From Candidatus Latescibacterota bacterium (GTDB lineage Bacteria > Latescibacterota > UBA2968 > UBA8231): a stretch of DNA of 38,296 nt. The stretch is from positions 1 through 38,296 of the forward strand of contig RKRN01000288.1 in the NCBI GenBank assembly GCA_007571365.1, written 5' to 3'. Position numbers and translations under genes: made by a program. This document shows, in pieces, positions 26,261 to 34,693 of the stretch. The first letter of the stretch is position 1. Each line of letters starts with the position of its first letter. Under the pieces are notes generated by a model. That model was not told the origin of the DNA. It did no database searches and worked only from the letters and a program-made list of their open reading frames with translations.

Positions 26261-29200
26261 ACGACAATAGCAAGAAAAGGCGTCAGGAAGCAAAAAGGCA
26301 GCGCCAGTGGGCCGAGGTCGAAGAGTACCGCGCCCTGCTCGAAGCGCCCAACCGCTTTGATGAAGGCTTCACCGTCCGCACCATTATCGGCGTGCTTTTT
26401 CTCTCGCTAATTATGACCCCCGGCGAGATGTTCCTCGGGCTATACACGGGGGGTGGCGTGGGCGCGGCCGCGCAATGGGTGACGGTGATTCTCTTTTTAG
26501 AAGTCGCCAAGCGCTCGTTTTCCTCGCTCAAGCGCCAAGAGATTTACCTGCTGGTGTACGTGGCCTCCGCCTTAATTGCCCGGGAGGAAGGCGCGTTTCT
26601 CGACTTGCTCTGGCGTCAGTATTTCGTGCGCTCAGCCGAAGCTGAGCAATTCGGCATCTCGCGCATTTTGCCCTGGTGGTGGGCGCCCTCGCCCGATTCG
26701 GAGGCCATTGCCGAGCGGACTTTTATCCACCGCGACTGGCTGGTGCCGATTCTGCTGTTGGTGGTCGGCACGATCATGGGCCGCATCGCTTGGTTTACTT
26801 CTGGCTACATGCTCTTCCGGCTCACTTCCGACCGCGAGCAATTGCCCTTTCCGACCGCGCCGATGTCGGCCTTGGCCGCCATGGCGCTGGCCGAGGACTC
26901 GGGGGCCGAGCAGGAGACGTGGAAGTGGCCGGTGTTTAGCATCGGCGCGGCTATCGGCGCGTCGTTCGGGGCGATCTATGTAGGGGTGCCGGTGGTCACC
27001 CAGCTCTGGGGTTCCAAAATAGAAATTCTGCCGATTCCCTTCTGGGATTTGACCCCTTACTTCGGCAACATCCTCCCGGCCACGCCGCTGGGGGTCGCCG
27101 TCCACTTGGGGCCGATATTCTCCGGGTTGCTCATGCCCTTCTGGTCGGTGGTGGGCTCCTTTTCCGGGGTGATGCTGCATACGGCAGTCAGCCCCTTGCT
27201 CTACGAATTGGGCTATCTGCCGCGTTGGGAAGTCGGCATGGACACCATCCGCACCCAAATAGCCACCGGGATCGACTTCTGGCGCGCCTTTTCCATTGGC
27301 ATCACCATCGCCGTGACCATCGTCAGCTTCTACCAACTCTTTAGCACCGGCCGCGAAAAGCGGGCCGAATTGCGCGAAAAGCTCCAGCTCCAGAAGGCCG
27401 ATCAGCCCGCGGTGTGCCAGCACTCGGACTGTCATCGCCCGTCCGAGGTGCGGGGATACTGCCTAAAGCATCTCGGCCGCGGCGATTTCAACTTGTGGAT
27501 CTGCGCGTCGCTGTTTTGCGTCGCCGCGATCTATCCCATCGTCTTGGCCAAGACCTTGTTTCCCACCTTGGTCAGCACGGGCCTGTTGGTGATTTTCGTG
27601 CTCATCGCCTTTGTCTATGCGCCCATCATGTCCTTTGTCAGCGCCCGGCTCGACGGCTTGGTCGGGCGGGAGATTTCGATCCCTTACGTCGATGAGGCCA
27701 TTCGCTTTATGACCGGCTTTCGCGGGGTCGAAATTTGGTTCGTGCCCTTTCCAGCCCGCAACTTCGGCGGGCATGCCGAGGGGTTTAGGGTCGTCGAGCT
27801 GACCGGGATGAAGTTTACCAGCCTGCTCAAGGCCGAGCTTTTTATGCTGCCTATTGTCTTGGTCGTGAGTATGATGTATTGGACCTTCCTCTGGCGCTTG
27901 GCTCCCATTCCCTCAGAGAGCTACCCGTACGCCCAACTCATGTGGCCGCTGCGGGCCTTTGACCAGGCACTCTACTTGTCCAGCACGATGTACAGCAAAA
28001 TGTGGCGCGCCGGGGAGGAGCTAGAAGGAGAGCTTGTGCCGCGCGGCCAAGCCGTGTGGAGCCCGAGCAATTTGCAGGACGGCCGTTGGTGGTACTGGCG
28101 GGTGCGATCCACCCGAGATTTAGGCGTCCCCGATCCGGTCAAGCGCGCCTATGGCCCTTGGTCGCAGACCGGATACTTCTACACGAGCTTCAAGGGTGGA
28201 AACGCGCCGCCGCTGCCGGAGGCTGCTGAGAGAATTGCCGCGGCCGCGAGTACTGCGTCGGATGGCCCCCAGCTTCTTTGGCCGCCCAACGGCCTAGCCC
28301 TGGCCACGCCGAATCCCAACTTCCGCGCGGCGGTCAATCTGGCCCCGGGCGATTCGCTCGACTTCTACTTTGAAGTGGATCGCCTGCCCAGCTTTGACGG
28401 CGAGTTTTTGCAGCGTTCTTCGGACCGGCCCTTGCTCTTTGAGGTCTTGTGGCGGGACATGCGCTTTACTGGCGACCGCAAGGACGACGATGGCGACCGC
28501 AATGTCGCAGCACTCGTCGCGGGCGTAGAGCCCGCCGGGCTGGGAGGCCAGCTCGGGCTGGCAGAAGGAGACCGTCTCCGCGCAGTAAACGGGGTTGAGC
28601 TCCGCGTACCCGAGTGGGACACCGAGCAAATCAACCGGTATTTTACTCAGGGCGCGGACTCGGTGTTTGCCGCTTGGGAGCGCGATGAGAAAACCATGCG
28701 CCGAGCCGCGGTACGCCGGCCGGGCGAAGTACTCGGGCTTGAGTTTGCGGCCGACACTTCATTTGTCGAAGGATGGACCGAATACGCTGCGGTGCGCGTC
28801 GCCACCGTAGCCGAAGAGGGGCTAGGCCACCGCTTGGGCTTGCAAGCCGACGACCACCTTATGACGATCAACGGCCAAAGTATTGACCAAGATACATGGC
28901 GCAGCGAGGAGGTCGTTGCCGCCTTTACGGCGGTCGTGGAGGAGACCGCGACCGCCGTAAAGGCCGAGTGGGAGCGGGATGGAGACCGCCGCGAGGGCTG
29001 GGTGGCCGACGCGTCATCGCTCCAGTTGGGTCTGACCTATCGGGCCGGGGCCGTCGAGGGCCTCGACGAAGAGTTGCTCAACAACCGCGACGACGACGGC
29101 GATGGCTTGATCGACGAAGATACGCACCACCCCCTCGACGGCGAGAAGTGGCCCATTATCCTCGGTGGTGCGGGGTTCGGCTTGGTGGCGTACTTTGCGC

Positions 29201-29457
29201 TGGCCTTTATGGGTATGCCGATTTTTCTCATCTGGGGATACGTCCAAAGCGTCAACGGCATTCCGCACTTTCTCATTCCGCAAATCATCGGTGCCCTGAT
29301 TGCCCGGCACTACTTTTGGAAGCGCTACGGCCGCCAGGAATGGCGGCGCTATGCCATGGTCTTGAGCGTGGGCTTCGGGGTTGGCATGTCGCTGATCGGC
29401 ATGTTCAGCGCGGCCTTGGCGATGATCAAAAAGGCCGTTTCTTCCTTGGCCTATTGA
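26257..29457 (+). CDS. DUF6785-type membrane protein with inserted tandem PDZ domains
   Basis: This 1066-aa protein is related to the 718-aa protein two genes upstream: it has similar N-terminal helix blocks and a similar C-terminal end (residues 966-1066), where an ARHYFWKRYG segment matches WFIKKLIMRFGG. Residues about 387-405 in a cytosolic loop form a Cys/His cluster (C-x4-C-x9-C-x2-H) like a small zinc finger. Between the last helix blocks there is an extra soluble region (about 620-960). It has a fibronectin-like beta segment, two PDZ-like domains (about 749-800 with EGDRLRAVNGVEL, and 843-905 with ADDHLMTINGQSI) and an acidic loop NNRDDDGDGLIDED (943-956) resembling a calcium-binding repeat. 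The start is ATG at 26257, overlapping the previous stop; a longer frame to 25990 lies inside the previous gene. Function is unknown; peptide or protein-terminus binding by the PDZ part is inferred. Confidence 0.72.
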   Translation: MNDNSKKRRQEAKRQRQWAEVEEYRALLEAPNRFDEGFTVRTIIGVLFLSLIMTPGEMFLGLYTGGGVGAAAQWVTVILFLEVAKRSFSSLKRQEIYLLVYVASALIAREEGAFLDLLWRQYFVRSAEAEQFGISRILPWWWAPSPDSEAIAERTFIHRDWLVPILLLVVGTIMGRIAWFTSGYMLFRLTSDREQLPFPTAPMSALAAMALAEDSGAEQETWKWPVFSIGAAIGASFGAIYVGVPVVTQLWGSKIEILPIPFWDLTPYFGNILPATPLGVAVHLGPIFSGLLMPFWSVVGSFSGVMLHTAVSPLLYELGYLPRWEVGMDTIRTQIATGIDFWRAFSIGITIAVTIVSFYQLFSTGREKRAELREKLQLQKADQPAVCQHSDCHRPSEVRGYCLKHLGRGDFNLWICASLFCVAAIYPIVLAKTLFPTLVSTGLLVIFVLIAFVYAPIMSFVSARLDGLVGREISIPYVDEAIRFMTGFRGVEIWFVPFPARNFGGHAEGFRVVELTGMKFTSLLKAELFMLPIVLVVSMMYWTFLWRLAPIPSESYPYAQLMWPLRAFDQALYLSSTMYSKMWRAGEELEGELVPRGQAVWSPSNLQDGRWWYWRVRSTRDLGVPDPVKRAYGPWSQTGYFYTSFKGGNAPPLPEAAERIAAAASTASDGPQLLWPPNGLALATPNPNFRAAVNLAPGDSLDFYFEVDRLPSFDGEFLQRSSDRPLLFEVLWRDMRFTGDRKDDDGDRNVAALVAGVEPAGLGGQLGLAEGDRLRAVNGVELRVPEWDTEQINRYFTQGADSVFAAWERDEKTMRRAAVRRPGEVLGLEFAADTSFVEGWTEYAAVRVATVAEEGLGHRLGLQADDHLMTINGQSIDQDTWRSEEVVAAFTAVVEETATAVKAEWERDGDRREGWVADASSLQLGLTYRAGAVEGLDEELLNNRDDDGDGLIDEDTHHPLDGEKWPIILGGAGFGLVAYFALAFMGMPIFLIWGYVQSVNGIPHFLIPQIIGALIARHYFWKRYGRQEWRRYAMVLSVGFGVGMSLIGMFSAALAMIKKAVSSLAY

Positions 29458-29498
29458 GGGGTGGACGAGGGCCACTATCGCCTGTATTTTCGCCGTTT

Positions 29499-29822
29499 AT
29501 GGACTTACTTGGGCGCATATTCCGCGTCGTGCGGGCGTACGCGGCGGCCCCTGAGCCACGCGATGCCTACGAGCCTTGGCCGCCGCCGGTGTCGCCGCCG
29601 GCGCCGGCCGAAGATCCAGTCCTCGCCGGGTATTACGCCAATCTGGAGCTGCCCTATGGAGCCAATTTGGCGGCGGTAAAGGCCGCGTGGAAGCGTCTGA
29701 TGAAGCAGTACCACCCCGACCGCCACGCCCGCGATCCGGCCAAGCGCGAAGTAGCCAACGCCCTGTGTGCCCAGTTGACACACGCCTATAAAGAGCTGGA
29801 AAAGTCGCTGACGACCCATTAA
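29499..29822 (+). CDS. Small J-domain (DnaJ-like) protein
   Basis: The 107-aa protein begins at ATG 29499 with a short amphipathic stretch (MDLLGRIFRVVRAYA), a Pro-rich linker, and a C-terminal J domain (about 45-105). The invariant HPD is present at residues 72-74 in KQYHPDRHA, and helices YYANLELPYGANLAAVKAAWKRL and the closing AHAYKELEKSL-like segment fit the fold. J domains recruit DnaK/Hsp70 and stimulate its ATPase. There is no Gly/Phe or zinc region, so this is a class III-type co-chaperone, possibly tethered near the membrane. It lies 41 bp after the PDZ-bearing membrane protein and 26 bp before the YjfI/YbjN-like gene. A longer in-frame extension overlaps the previous gene and is not credible. 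Confidence 0.82.
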   Translation: MDLLGRIFRVVRAYAAAPEPRDAYEPWPPPVSPPAPAEDPVLAGYYANLELPYGANLAAVKAAWKRLMKQYHPDRHARDPAKREVANALCAQLTHAYKELEKSLTTH

Positions 29823-29848
29823 CCAACATTTAGCACTGGAGGAAGCTT

Positions 29849-30241
29849 ATGGCAGACTTTGCCACTGTAAAGGAGTACGTCCTCGAGCTTGGCTTGGCCA
29901 TCGCCGAGGAAATACCCGAAGAGGAAATCATCGTTGCCAATGACGAGGAGCGGGGAGTACAAAACTTAGTTGTTGATTGCGAAGATACGGTGCTCGTAAT
30001 TGAGCAGCTTATCATTCAGGTCGCCGCGGCGGCCGCCGCGGCCTATAAGCGGATTTTGCAGATGAACCGCGACTTGGTCTTTGGGGCCTTCGTCCTCAAC
30101 GAGGAAGGCGATTTGCTGCTTTATCGCAATACGCTGGCGCTGGAGAATTTGGACTTAAACGAACTGGAAAGCACAATAAACTCCCTCAGCCTCGGCTTGG
30201 CCGAACACGGGGAGGAATTACTGGAGTTTGCCGCCAAATAG
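29849..30241 (+). CDS. YjfI/YbjN-like secretion-chaperone-fold protein
   Basis: This 130-aa, acidic, soluble protein has a beta-rich start (VQNLVVDCEDTVLVIEQLIIQ) and closing helices (NELESTINSLSLGLAEHGEEL). It resembles the YbjN / type III chaperone-like fold and the DUF2170 protein YjfI, which in E. coli precedes a PspA paralogue (yjfIJ). Here too it sits 13 bp before pspA, which supports the assignment. The core has LVFGAFVLNEEGDLLLYRNTL, typical of such small binding proteins. It starts with ATG after a strong GGAGGAAG site. Family-level recognition is moderate. The likely role is binding or regulating PspA or an envelope client. Confidence 0.6.
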   Translation: MADFATVKEYVLELGLAIAEEIPEEEIIVANDEERGVQNLVVDCEDTVLVIEQLIIQVAAAAAAAYKRILQMNRDLVFGAFVLNEEGDLLLYRNTLALENLDLNELESTINSLSLGLAEHGEELLEFAAK

Positions 30242-30254
30242 GGGAGGATAGGAC

Positions 30255-30965
30255 ATGGCAGGTATATTTCAACGTTTGTTTAAAACCGGGCAGGCTGAAG
30301 CCCACTCCTTAGTGGATAAGCTCGAAGACCCCATCAAGATGAGCGAGCAAGCGATCCGCGACTTAAAAAAGGACTTGCAGGAAAGCCTCAAGGCCCTCGC
30401 CGAGGTCAAGGCTATTTCCATAAGGCTCAGCCGCGAGTCCGAAGACCACCGGCGGCGCGCCGAAGACTACGAGCGCAAGGCCATGCTGCTGTTGCAAAAG
30501 GCCGAATCCGGCCAGATGGAGGAAGCCGAAGCCGACCGCCTGGCGCGCGAGTCGCTGACCCGCGTTGAGGAGGCCCAGAGTAGGCATGCAGAAGCCTCCC
30601 AACAGGCTCAAGCCCAACAGGCGATGGCCAACAAGCTACAGAGCAATGTCAACGATCTGAAGTCGAAAATCGCCTCGTACGAAAACGATCTGGTGACCCT
30701 CAAGGCGCGTACCAAAACCGCCAACGCCACCCGCAAAATCAACCAGCACTTGGCCAATATCGACTCCAAGGGCACCACAGCCCTGCTCGAACGGATGAAA
30801 GAAAAGGCCGAAGAGCAGGAAGCACTCGCCGAGGCTTACGGCGATATGGGGGATGCAGCGACCGCTATTGATGACGAGATCGACAAGGCCCTCGCCGACA
30901 GCAAGGGCGCCAAAGTCGATGACTCGCTGGCCCAGCTTAAGGCCAGAATGAAGATGACCCAATAA
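30255..30965 (+). CDS. pspA: PspA/IM30-family membrane-stress protein
   Basis: PspA proteins are ESCRT-III-like helical proteins that assemble on damaged inner membrane and maintain the proton gradient. The 236-aa product is almost wholly coiled coil, starts with the amphipathic helix MAGIFQRLFKTG used for membrane binding, and then has the family pattern DPIKMSEQAIRDLKKDLQESL. The extra C-terminal helix region (ATAIDDEIDKALADSKGAK) is nearer to the YjfJ paralogue group than to classical E. coli PspA, in keeping with the YjfI-like neighbour. GGAGG precedes the ATG. No pspF, pspB or pspC is present, so regulation is likely from the operon promoter at 19649-19677 instead of the enteric sigma54 system. 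Confidence 0.9.
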   Translation: MAGIFQRLFKTGQAEAHSLVDKLEDPIKMSEQAIRDLKKDLQESLKALAEVKAISIRLSRESEDHRRRAEDYERKAMLLLQKAESGQMEEAEADRLARESLTRVEEAQSRHAEASQQAQAQQAMANKLQSNVNDLKSKIASYENDLVTLKARTKTANATRKINQHLANIDSKGTTALLERMKEKAEEQEALAEAYGDMGDAATAIDDEIDKALADSKGAKVDDSLAQLKARMKMTQ

Positions 30966-30976
30966 GAGCCGCTGGG

Positions 30977-32617
30977 ATGAAAGCCCTCAGCCGCCGGCAG
31001 TTCTTAGGCGTACTCGCGGCGGCCGGTGGCTGGGCCAGCGAGTCCGACCGGCGGCTGCGGCCGATCCCCGGGCGGATCGTCAACGAGGGACCGCCGCGGG
31101 GGCATCTGCTGCGCGAGGTGCATGCTTGGGCCGACTTTGCCGCGGCCGACCGCAGGTGCGATGTCGCCATTGTCGGCGGGGGGATCTCTGGCTTGGCGGC
31201 CGCGTGGAAGTTGCGGCGATCGGGGGTGGAGCGAATTACGCTCCTCGACCTCGAAGACCAGCTGGGGGGCACCAGCCGCAGTGGCCAATGGGGCGACCGG
31301 GTGTTTCCTTGGGGCGCACACTACATCAACATCCCTCCCGCCGAAGCCGACTGCATCCACGAAATACTGCAAGATCTAGGCGTTATTGATGGCTACGACG
31401 CGGCGAATAAGCCGCTGGTTGCGGCTGGGGCGATGCTGCGCTGGCCGCACGAGCGGCTGTTCTATGGGGGGCGTTGGGTCGCTGGGCTGGATCCGTTTGC
31501 CGAGGCATCAAGCCGCGAGCGCGAAGTGCTGTTGCGCTTTGAAGACGAGATGCTGCGCTGGGCCTTACACCGCGGTCGGGACGGCCGCCGCGCCTTTGCC
31601 ATGCCCTTGCGCTACAGCACAGACGATACCAGAGTGCGACGCTTGGACCAGATCAGCATGGCCGAGTATCTCCGCGAAGAGGGTTGGCACGACGATCGAC
31701 TGCGCTGGCTTATTGACTACGCCTGCCGCGACGACTACGGCAGCACGGCCGCCCAAGTATCGGCGTGGGCCGGGATTCACTACTATGCCTGTCGGTTTTA
31801 CGACTACCGGCTGCACGAAGCCTATCCAGCGCATACGCTGACGTGGCCCGAGGGCAATGGGCATCTCGTCGCTCAACTCGCTAATAGGTTGGGAGACAGC
31901 GAGATCAAGCGACAGGCTCTAGTGGCTCGTCTAGCTACCGAGCGGTCGCAGGTGCGGTTGGGATACATCGACTTGGCGAGCGGAGAAAAACGGCAACTGA
32001 CCGCTGGGGCCGTGGTGTACGCCGGCAAGCTGCACGCGGCTCCCTATGCAATTGAGGGCCTGCCGGATGCACAGGCCAAGGCCATGGCGGCCATCGAGTA
32101 TAGCCCTTGGTTGGTGGCGGCGATTTTTCTCAAAGAGCCGCTCGCGGCCGCGCAGACGACTTGGGACAACGTCTTGTACGATAGCCCGTCGCTGGGCTAC
32201 GTGGTCGCGGACCACCAGCAGAGCCGGGGTGGTCGCGTGTTGCTGTACTATTGGCCCTTTGTCGATCAACTCGCCGAAGCCCGGCATACCTTGCTCGTGC
32301 AGGACCACGCCTTCTGGACCGCACAGATCATGGCCGATCTGCGCCGAGTCCACCCCGAACTCGACGACCTCGTCGAGCGCATCGACCTGTATCGCTGGGG
32401 GCACGGGATGATGCGGCCCAGCCCGGGAACGCTGTGGGGGCCGCTGGCCGGTTGGCGGCAGCAGCCTATGGCGCGGATATTTTTTGCCTCGTGCGATGCG
32501 ACCGGGCTGCCCCTGTGCGAAGAAGCGATCTTTGCCGGTATGTGGGCGGCGGAGCGGGCCATGGACTGCCTCGGCGTGGCGTATTCCTCCTCGCTGGGAG
32601 GGCTTGCGGATGCCTAG
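30977..32617 (+). CDS. Tat-type FAD-dependent amine-oxidase-like flavoprotein
   Basis: The 546-aa protein begins MKALSRRQFLGVLAAAGG, a twin-arginine signal (Arg6-Arg7 in SRRQFLG), so the folded flavoprotein is probably exported. The FAD-binding motif is VAIVGGGISGLAAAWKL (about residues 63-79), followed by LDLEDQLGGTSRSG, as in protoporphyrinogen-oxidase/amine-oxidase-type enzymes (NAD_binding_8). The C-terminal FAD segment is recognisable around SCDATGLPLCEEAIFAG. Its last 8 bp overlap the start of the aminopropyltransferase gene. Flavin amine oxidases of this general type can act on polyamines, so a link with the aminopropyltransferase product is suggested, but the substrate is unknown. Desaturase or protoporphyrinogen-oxidase-like activity is an alternative. 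Confidence 0.75.
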   Translation: MKALSRRQFLGVLAAAGGWASESDRRLRPIPGRIVNEGPPRGHLLREVHAWADFAAADRRCDVAIVGGGISGLAAAWKLRRSGVERITLLDLEDQLGGTSRSGQWGDRVFPWGAHYINIPPAEADCIHEILQDLGVIDGYDAANKPLVAAGAMLRWPHERLFYGGRWVAGLDPFAEASSREREVLLRFEDEMLRWALHRGRDGRRAFAMPLRYSTDDTRVRRLDQISMAEYLREEGWHDDRLRWLIDYACRDDYGSTAAQVSAWAGIHYYACRFYDYRLHEAYPAHTLTWPEGNGHLVAQLANRLGDSEIKRQALVARLATERSQVRLGYIDLASGEKRQLTAGAVVYAGKLHAAPYAIEGLPDAQAKAMAAIEYSPWLVAAIFLKEPLAAAQTTWDNVLYDSPSLGYVVADHQQSRGGRVLLYYWPFVDQLAEARHTLLVQDHAFWTAQIMADLRRVHPELDDLVERIDLYRWGHGMMRPSPGTLWGPLAGWRQQPMARIFFASCDATGLPLCEEAIFAGMWAAERAMDCLGVAYSSSLGGLADA

Positions 32618-34130
32618 GCTAGGTGCGCTGTTTTTACTGGCGGCCATTTTCGCCGCCGCCGTCTGCGCCATCGTCTATCAGCTCCTCATCGGCAGCGTGG
32701 CGTCCTACTTCCTCGGCCATAGCGTCGAGCAGTTTTCCCTGACGATCGGCTTTTTCCTCGCCGCGATGGGGCTGGGCTCTTGGCTTTCGCGCTTTGTCTC
32801 CGATCACTTGTTGTTGACGCGGCTAGCCCAGTTAGAGATTTGGCTGGGGTTTTTGGGAGGGATTTCGGTGGGTGTGCTCTACGTGCTCTACGGATACACC
32901 GACCACTTTAGGGCTGGCATGCTGGCTTTGAGCGTTGTGATTGGCGCGTTGATCGGCCTAGAAGTACCGCTGATTACCCGGCTGTTGCGCGGGCACGGTA
33001 CGCTGCGGGCGGCGTTATCAAACGTTTTATCCCTCGATTATCTGGGGGCCTTGTTGGCCTCGTTGCTCTTCCCGTATGTCCTGTTGCCCTTCCTCGGCAG
33101 TCTGCACACGGCGTTGGTCGCTGGTTTGGTCAATGCTGGCCTTGGCCTCGGGGTGGTGATCGCGTTTAAGGGGACGTTGCTAGCGCCGCGTACCTTCGGC
33201 TGGCTCGGGGCGCAAGCGCTGGTGGTTATTGCGGCACTAGGAGTACTGGCTTGGCAAGGGGAAGGGCTGCGGGCGCAGTGGGAAAGCGATCTGTACGAAG
33301 ACCGCATCGTCTACAGCGAGCAATCGACTTATCAGCAAATCGTCCTGACTCAGCGCGACGAGCATCTGCGGCTCTATCTCAACGGGCACTTGCAGTTCGC
33401 CTCCATCGACGAGCACCGCTACCACGAAGTCCTAGTCCATCCGGCGATGGCCCTGACGCCCTCCCGCGAAAGGGTCCTCATCATCGGGGGAGGGGACGGC
33501 CTGACGGCGCGCGAAGTGCTCAAATACCCGGAGGTTGAACACGTTGATCTAGTCGATCTCGACCCGGCAGTAACCCGGTTGGCCCAGCGCAATATCCACC
33601 TGACCCGGCTCAACGACAATGCCTTGAATCGCCGCCAAGTTCGCGTGGTCAACGAAGATGGCTTTGTCTTTTTGCAGCGCGCGCACGTGCCCTATGGCGC
33701 AATACTAATCGACTTGCCCGATCCCCGCGAAGAGAGCTTGGCCAAGCTCTATTCGGTCGAAGCCTATAGGCTGTGTCGCAAGGTGCTCAGCCCGCAAGGC
33801 ATCTTGGCAACCCAAGCTTCCAGCCCGTACCACGTCCGCAAGGCGTACTGGAGCATTGCCGCCGCCTTGGAGGAAGCGGGCTTTGCCGTCCACTCCTATC
33901 ACTTGCACGTGCCCTCTTTTGGCGAATGGGGATTTCACTTGGCCGGACCGGCCGGGCTAGAGCCGACCGCGGTCGATTTTGCGGTTCCCACGCGCTATCT
34001 CGACCGCCAAGTCTGGGGCGCCCTTGCGGTTTTCGACCGCGATATGAGCCGCCTGCCCGTACAGGCAAACCGACTTGATAGACCGGTGCTGGCGCGTTAT
34101 TATCGACAAGGTTGGGGTGCTCAGTTTTGA
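32610..34130 (+). CDS. Membrane-embedded polyamine aminopropyltransferase (spermidine-synthase-like)
   Basis: This 506-aa protein fuses an N-terminal block of about seven hydrophobic helices (10-225) to a spermidine-synthase domain (240-506). The enzyme part has QQIVL, NGHLQFASIDEHRYHE, the SAM-binding GGGDG at 293-297, the acidic VDLD that binds the nucleoside, and the active-site DLPDP (Asp368, Asp371). It should transfer an aminopropyl group from decarboxylated SAM to an amine at the membrane face. No SAM decarboxylase is adjacent. The start is ATG at 32610 with GGGAGG upstream, overlapping the flavoprotein stop. Such membrane-fused aminopropyltransferases are known to occur with PspA, DUF4178 and DUF350 genes, so an envelope-modifying role for the product is plausible. 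Confidence 0.87.
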   Translation: MPRLGALFLLAAIFAAAVCAIVYQLLIGSVASYFLGHSVEQFSLTIGFFLAAMGLGSWLSRFVSDHLLLTRLAQLEIWLGFLGGISVGVLYVLYGYTDHFRAGMLALSVVIGALIGLEVPLITRLLRGHGTLRAALSNVLSLDYLGALLASLLFPYVLLPFLGSLHTALVAGLVNAGLGLGVVIAFKGTLLAPRTFGWLGAQALVVIAALGVLAWQGEGLRAQWESDLYEDRIVYSEQSTYQQIVLTQRDEHLRLYLNGHLQFASIDEHRYHEVLVHPAMALTPSRERVLIIGGGDGLTAREVLKYPEVEHVDLVDLDPAVTRLAQRNIHLTRLNDNALNRRQVRVVNEDGFVFLQRAHVPYGAILIDLPDPREESLAKLYSVEAYRLCRKVLSPQGILATQASSPYHVRKAYWSIAAALEEAGFAVHSYHLHVPSFGEWGFHLAGPAGLEPTAVDFAVPTRYLDRQVWGALAVFDRDMSRLPVQANRLDRPVLARYYRQGWGAQF

Positions 34131-34143
34131 AAGGATATGCCAG

Positions 34144-34692
34144 ATGGGTTTAAGGAAATGGTTCGGTGGTCGTCAAAACGAGGACGAACCGACTTATCAG
34201 GAGTATTCGCTCAGCACTATGAAAGTGGGTTTCCTAGTCGATTACGACCTCAAAACGTGGCAAGTCACCGGCCGGGGAAGCTATGACTACGACGGCTATA
34301 CGACCGAGGAATGGGAATTGCAGGCCGAGGGTCAGGTGCGCTTCTTGGAGTGCGCCATAGAAGACGGCCAAGCCTATTGGACTTGGACACAGGCGATTGG
34401 TATCGACGAGATTGAGGGCGATATGGCCGCGGCGATTATCGCCGCTGGCGACCCGCCTGAAGTCGTGCGCTTGGCCGGCGATGAATACGTGGGAAGCACC
34501 AGCGCGGCGGGCCTGTACCGCAAAGACGGCAGCGCGGCGGAGCGCGAATTTGTCAGTTGGTCGTTTGCCGGAAAAGAAGACAAGGTGCTCTTCATCAGCC
34601 AGTGGGGCGAGCGCGATTTTGCCGCGTACGCCGGATGCTACGTCGAGGAATACCAATTCACCGACATCTTGCCGGTGGAGGAAGGAGCCTAA
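34144..34692 (+). CDS. DUF4178-family protein
   Basis: This 182-aa soluble protein has the DUF4178 pattern: the strand VGFLVDYDLKTWQVTGRGSYD, then EEWELQAEGQVRFLECAIEDGQAYWT, and a second barrel-like half ending FVSWSFAGKEDKVLFISQW. The fold is expected to be a beta barrel with no catalytic residues known. ATG 34144 follows an AAGGA site; an in-frame extension to 34075 would overlap the aminopropyltransferase gene. The neighbouring lipoprotein starts one base after its stop codon. Genomic association of DUF4178 with PspA, DUF350 and spermidine-synthase-like proteins is known; the biochemical role is not. E. coli YjfK occupies the comparable place in the yjfIJKL operon. Confidence 0.75.
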   Translation: MGLRKWFGGRQNEDEPTYQEYSLSTMKVGFLVDYDLKTWQVTGRGSYDYDGYTTEEWELQAEGQVRFLECAIEDGQAYWTWTQAIGIDEIEGDMAAAIIAAGDPPEVVRLAGDEYVGSTSAAGLYRKDGSAAEREFVSWSFAGKEDKVLFISQWGERDFAAYAGCYVEEYQFTDILPVEEGA

Positions 34693-34693
34693 A

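Noticed and set aside
28896-29498. A long N-terminal extension of the J-domain protein
   Set aside because: The extension lies entirely in another frame of the PDZ-bearing membrane protein gene, is extremely Arg/Gly-rich as expected for a shadow frame, and has no domain.
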